DNA of 46,327 nt from Actinomycetes bacterium (GTDB lineage Bacteria; Actinomycetota; Acidimicrobiia; Acidimicrobiales; Acidimicrobiaceae). The stretch is from the NCBI GenBank assembly GCA_021850605.1, contig JAJZLQ010000010.1, forward strand, positions 1-46,327, given 5' to 3'. Made by a program: the position numbers and the translations under genes. How positions within the stretch are numbered: the first letter of the stretch is position 1; every line of letters starts with the position of its first letter. Below are positions 42,761 to 46,327 of this stretch, piece by piece. Below the pieces are notes generated by a model that was not told the DNA's origin, ran no database searches, and saw only the letters and a list, made by a program, of their open reading frames with translations.

Positions 42761-44314
42761 TTACACCGCCTCCTCGTCACGGCTTCCCCGCTCGGCGAGA
42801 ATATGCCTTTGCAGCTTCCCGGTGGTGGAGCGCGGCAGGTCATCGGCGGTGGCGAACTCCACGTATCGGGGCCGCTTGTAGCCCGCAAGGCGCTCTCGGC
42901 ACCAGGCCGCGACCTCCTGCCTCGTAAGTGAAACTCCCGGGCGCACCACCACGACCGCCTTTGGAGTCTCGCCCCAGCGCTCGTCGGGCACGCCGAACAC
43001 ACAGGCCTCCTGAACGGCCGGGTGGGAGTTGATCGCCTGCTCGACCTCGGCCGGATAGACGTTCTCGCCGCCTGTCTTGATCAAGTACTTTTTCCGATCG
43101 ACGAACGACAGCGCGCCGTCTACGTGACGCACAAGAACGTCTCCGGTGTGGAGCCAGCCGCCCTGAAATGCCTCAGCGGTGGCCGCGGCGTCGTCCAGGT
43201 ACCCCGACATGACGCTAGGTCCCCTTACCACGCACTCGCCCGGCACGCCGACGGGCACCTCGTTCATTGAGGAGTCCACGATGCGCACCTCCATAAGGGG
43301 GCTGGGAACCTTGCGCAAGCTCGGCATTTCCCCGGGACCCGAGTATCCGTGGGCAAGCAGATAGCTGGACTCGGTCTGGCCAAATGCGTCGAAGAAGCCG
43401 ATCCCGAGTTCCCGCGTCAGCTCGGCCACCACGTGGGGGGCCATGTTCGCATAGCCGATGGCAAAGCGGAGGCTGGAGAGGTCGTACTCCCCGCGGCGCG
43501 GATGACGCAGGAACTCAGTGATAACGCCGGGCAGCAACAGCGTCCATGAAAGCCGGTGGCGCTCGATGGCTTCGAACATCCGCACCGGATCCGCCTTGCT
43601 GAGGGCGGCATAGGTTCCGCCCGTCATCGTCGTGGCATAAAGCGACTCGTCGCCACCGCAGTGGAATAGGGGAAGCCAACCGACGAATCCGTCGTCGGCC
43701 GTGAGGGAGAACCACTGTGCAAGGCGCTGGCCGCGAATGGCCGCGGCCGCCTGGCTGATCATCGCCCCCTTGGGCCGGCCGGTGGTGCCGGAGGTGTAAA
43801 GGATGTTGTGGATGTCGGCGCCCTCGATCTCGACTTCGGGCGGCTCAGGGTGGTTCCCTCCCTCGAGCTCCGAAAAAGAAAGGTCGCCATCGATGCCGTC
43901 TTCCATGCAGATCCAGGTCTCGACCCGGGCACCTCCACGGACGCCGTCGAGCAGGTGGCGCATACCGCCCGAGGTGATCACCGCCTTGGGGCGGCCGTGC
44001 TCGACACACCAGGCGATCTCATCCGGGTGAAGACGAATGTTCAGTGTCAGGACGACGGCGCCCAACCTGGCCAAGGCGGCATATGCCTGGACGTACTCCG
44101 GGCGCGTCTCGGAGAGCACCGCCACCCGGTCCCCCTTGCGCACCCCCAGCGCCCACAGCGCGGCTGCCAGCCGCTCGGCGCGCTCGCCGAGTTCGGCATA
44201 GGTCCAGGATTCGTCCCCGGAAGTGACGGCCACCCGGTCTGCGAAGATCCGGAACGCGCGCTGGAAGATCCCGTTTACCGAGACGCTCGAGGCCGCACGG
44301 GCAAGATCGCTCAT
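42761..44314 (-). CDS. acyl-CoA synthetase (AMP-forming), ANL superfamily
   Basis: A 517-residue adenylate-forming enzyme. The P-loop is YTSGTTGRPKGAMIS; FDAFGQTESSYL (A5), GGWLHTGDVL (A7), FVDRKKYLIKTGGENVYPAEVE (A8) and the catalytic Lys in PRSTTGKLQRHIL (A10) are all present. It should activate a carboxylic acid to its CoA thioester; the substrate (fatty, aromatic or terpenoid acid) cannot be read. Its ATG overlaps the AtuA-like stop (ATGA). Its 3' end lies 29 bp from the insertion sequence. Confidence 0.92.
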   Translation of the reverse strand: MSDLARAASSVSVNGIFQRAFRIFADRVAVTSGDESWTYAELGERAERLAAALWALGVRKGDRVAVLSETRPEYVQAYAALARLGAVVLTLNIRLHPDEIAWCVEHGRPKAVITSGGMRHLLDGVRGGARVETWICMEDGIDGDLSFSELEGGNHPEPPEVEIEGADIHNILYTSGTTGRPKGAMISQAAAAIRGQRLAQWFSLTADDGFVGWLPLFHCGGDESLYATTMTGGTYAALSKADPVRMFEAIERHRLSWTLLLPGVITEFLRHPRRGEYDLSSLRFAIGYANMAPHVVAELTRELGIGFFDAFGQTESSYLLAHGYSGPGEMPSLRKVPSPLMEVRIVDSSMNEVPVGVPGECVVRGPSVMSGYLDDAAATAEAFQGGWLHTGDVLVRHVDGALSFVDRKKYLIKTGGENVYPAEVEQAINSHPAVQEACVFGVPDERWGETPKAVVVVRPGVSLTRQEVAAWCRERLAGYKRPRYVEFATADDLPRSTTGKLQRHILAERGSRDEEAV

Positions 44315-46089
44315 GCGTTCTCCGCGGGCAGCAGGCGCACCGGGATCTGCGCGTATCGCGAACGGATGAACTCCCCCAGCCCTTTGGCCTGGGGATCGGG
44401 ACGAGTGGAGGCCGCCACCCCTTTGCCCAACAGGCCCACCACGACGAAATTGAGCGCGCGGAGGTTGGGAAGCTCGTAGCGGCGCACCTCCAACTCGGCC
44501 GCCTCCGGCAGCAGCTCCTTGAAGCGCTCCACGTCCAGGTAGGAGGCGAGCCATTCGTAGGACGGGTCGTCCCGAGCCCAGAGTCCCACGTTGGCGTTGC
44601 CACCCTTGTCACCGCTCCTGGCCCCGCATACTCTTCCTAAAGGTGCGCGGCGAGTCGGGCCGGCTTCGGCGCCGACCGGCCTCCCCGTAGCCTGCGGCAC
44701 GTCCTTAGGCTGACCCGCTCCGCCTTGATGCTCGATCACACGGCGACTCCCGTCCGGGAGGACAACGGTGTGGACGACCTCGGACGAGTCGACCAGTGCG
44801 GGCCAGTAGACGCCAAAGGCGCTCTCCGCCCCCGGGGGCGTGGTGGCATGGAAGCCCGCATAGCCGCCCAGGGCCAGCTCCACCGCCGCGTTCGAAAATG
44901 CGCGCCCGACCTTGGACGGATCGGAGTCCATGACGGTGATCCGGAGATGAGCCGTGGCCAGCTCGTTGTCCGGGGAGTCCTCCCTGTCGAAGCGCGCAAG
45001 GTGAACGTCGACCGCGTCGAAGCGCTGCTTGCCACCCAGAACCGAGAAGAGCTCCTCCTCGGCCCAGGCCGCCTTGGCCTCGATGTCGAGGCCTGTCAGC
45101 ACAAGGGTCATCGAGTTGCGATAACCGCCCAGATAATTGAGCGCCACCTTGAGCTTGGCCGGCGGCTCGGCCCCTCGCACTCCGGAGATGCGGACGCGGT
45201 CCTTGCCCACCTGCTCCAGATCGACCGTGTCGAAAAGTGCCACCGCGTCGGGATTCGCGTAGGCCGGCTGCGCAATTTCGTATAGCAGCTGGGCTGTGAC
45301 CGTGCCCACCGAAACCAGGCCCCCGGTGTCGGGATGCTTAGTGATCACCGACGATCCGTCCGCAGCCACCTCGGCGATAGGGAAGCCGGGAACGCGGCGA
45401 TCCGCGATCTCCTCGATGAAGGCGTAGTTCCCGCCAGTAGCCTGGGCGCCGCACTCGATCACGTGCCCCGCCACAACGGCGCCGGCAAGACGGTCGTAGT
45501 CGTCACGGCGCCAGCCGTGCCACCACGCCGCCGGCCCCACTACGAGCGATGCGTCGGTCACGCGGCCGGTCACGACGATGTCCGCCCCGGCGGCAAGTGC
45601 CTCGGCGATTCCGAATCCTCCCAGGTACGCGTTGGCGCTTATCGGCGTGACACCCGCCTCCGCAAGAGACTGGCCGGTGTCCATGTTCGCCAAGGGATGC
45701 CCCTTGTCAAGAAGCCCCGTAACGCTTCCCGAGATGTCGTCACCTTCGACCCAGGCGATGCGGGGCTGGAGACCAAGCTTCTCGGCCAGGGCCGCGAGCT
45801 GGGAGGCAAGTCCGGCGGGATTGAGCCCACCGGCGTTGGACACGACCTTGATGCCGCGATCCATGCAGGTCCCCAGCACCTGCTCCATTTGGGCCACGAA
45901 GGTGCGGGCGTACCCGGCACCGGGATCCTTCATGCGCGCCTTCCAAAGAATCAACATGGTCAGCTCGGCGAGATAGTCGCCGGTAAGGACGTCTATCGGC
46001 CCACCCTCCACCATCTCGCGGGCAGCGGAGAAGCGATCCCCGTAGAAGCCGGAGCAGTTGGCAATCCTTACCGGGCGCCGTTCGCTCAT
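44311..46089 (-). CDS. AtuA-like protein (DUF1446, acyclic terpene utilization family)
   Basis: A 592-residue protein. The N-terminal ~450 residues match DUF1446: VRIANCSGFYGDRFSAAREMVEGGPIDVLTGDYLAELTM, VVSNAGGLNPAGLASQLAALAEKLGL, GADIVVTGRVTDASLVVGPAAWWHGW and GHVIECGAQATGGNYAF. The C-terminal ~110 residues match the AtuA-like domain (RVCGARSGDKGGNANVGLWARDD). AtuA takes part in Pseudomonas citronellol/geraniol catabolism, but many homologues are unassigned. Coupled to an acyl-CoA synthetase, so a CoA-dependent degradation pathway is likely. The ATG follows AAAGG by nine bases. The last 238 bp of the window hold no gene I can support. Confidence 0.85.
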   Translation of the reverse strand: MSERRPVRIANCSGFYGDRFSAAREMVEGGPIDVLTGDYLAELTMLILWKARMKDPGAGYARTFVAQMEQVLGTCMDRGIKVVSNAGGLNPAGLASQLAALAEKLGLQPRIAWVEGDDISGSVTGLLDKGHPLANMDTGQSLAEAGVTPISANAYLGGFGIAEALAAGADIVVTGRVTDASLVVGPAAWWHGWRRDDYDRLAGAVVAGHVIECGAQATGGNYAFIEEIADRRVPGFPIAEVAADGSSVITKHPDTGGLVSVGTVTAQLLYEIAQPAYANPDAVALFDTVDLEQVGKDRVRISGVRGAEPPAKLKVALNYLGGYRNSMTLVLTGLDIEAKAAWAEEELFSVLGGKQRFDAVDVHLARFDREDSPDNELATAHLRITVMDSDPSKVGRAFSNAAVELALGGYAGFHATTPPGAESAFGVYWPALVDSSEVVHTVVLPDGSRRVIEHQGGAGQPKDVPQATGRPVGAEAGPTRRAPLGRVCGARSGDKGGNANVGLWARDDPSYEWLASYLDVERFKELLPEAAELEVRRYELPNLRALNFVVVGLLGKGVAASTRPDPQAKGLGEFIRSRYAQIPVRLLPAENA

Positions 46090-46327
46090 AGCATTCACCC
46101 TTTCCTTGCCCCGGACCAAGCTCCGCCACCGAGAGATCCACTAACCCCCTCGACCGCGGCCATCCACGCCGCGTGCGGCCGACCTCGGTGTGCCCATGGC
46201 TCAGACCCGGGCTCCCAGGCATCGACCGGGCATCCGCGGGGCCGAGGACGTCGGTCACGAACCGGTCCTCCATGGCTCGTCGGCATGCAAAGTTACCACT
46301 CATTCGCCCGGGTAACACGAGGGAAAA

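Noticed and set aside
1-46327. CRISPR arrays, tRNA and rRNA genes
   Set aside because: No regularly spaced repeats, cloverleaf-type sequences or rRNA signatures were seen by eye; a tRNA scan would settle this.

Overview
The window reads as one contiguous chromosomal segment from a high-G+C actinobacterium. An acidimicrobial (Acidimicrobiia-like) lineage is my best guess from gene order and protein flavour, not from a database comparison. Pointers are an actinobacterial integration host factor between pyrF and gmk, a PriA that has lost its helicase motifs, an SCO6745-family protein, a DUF1844 gene beside infC, many GTG/TTG start codons, and several promoters whose -10 hexamer lies 6-7 nt before the start codon, as in leaderless mRNAs.

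Layout. 1-4606: small minus-strand regulator units, namely PadR plus a HAAS-type membrane protein, then a methyltransferase-MarR-MFS operon, then a gene-free stretch of about 660 bp. 4607-7804: a membrane-fused spermidine-synthase-like protein and an LCP cell-wall protein, both minus. 7927-22925: a long plus-strand housekeeping run, pyrR-pyrB-pyrC-carA-carB-pyrD-pyrF, then mihF-gmk-rpoZ-coaBC-metK-priA. It covers de novo UMP synthesis except pyrE (and has no pyrK), then GMP phosphorylation, RNA polymerase omega, CoA and SAM synthesis. 22939-27704: an SCO6745-family gene (minus) divergent from def-fmt-ribE-ribBA-ribH. 27701-29259: ribD and a mog-type molybdopterin adenylyltransferase (minus); ribD meets ribH with interlocked stop codons. 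29404-34428: a YjgC-type formate dehydrogenase with its DUF1641 partner, hisG, a cold-shock-like gene and DUF1844. 34669-40572: the translation cluster infC-rpmI-rplT-rRNA methyltransferase-pheS-pheT.

40567-42731 is an intact insertion sequence of about 2.16 kb. It has 28-bp terminal inverted repeats (26/28 identical), an IS1634-like DDE transposase, and a divergent small Cys-rich DUF6788-like gene. Between the two genes lies a perfect 34-bp palindrome that embeds overlapping divergent promoters. Its left end coincides with the pheT stop codon. 42761-46089 is a minus-strand catabolic pair: an acyl-CoA synthetase and an AtuA/DUF1446 protein.

The most notable points are the two-gene IS with its palindromic promoter, an infC gene that apparently can only start at AUA (or AUU), a possible PyrR-binding hairpin over the pyrR start, a 17-codon leader ORF overlapping pyrD, and the recurring leaderless promoter pattern.
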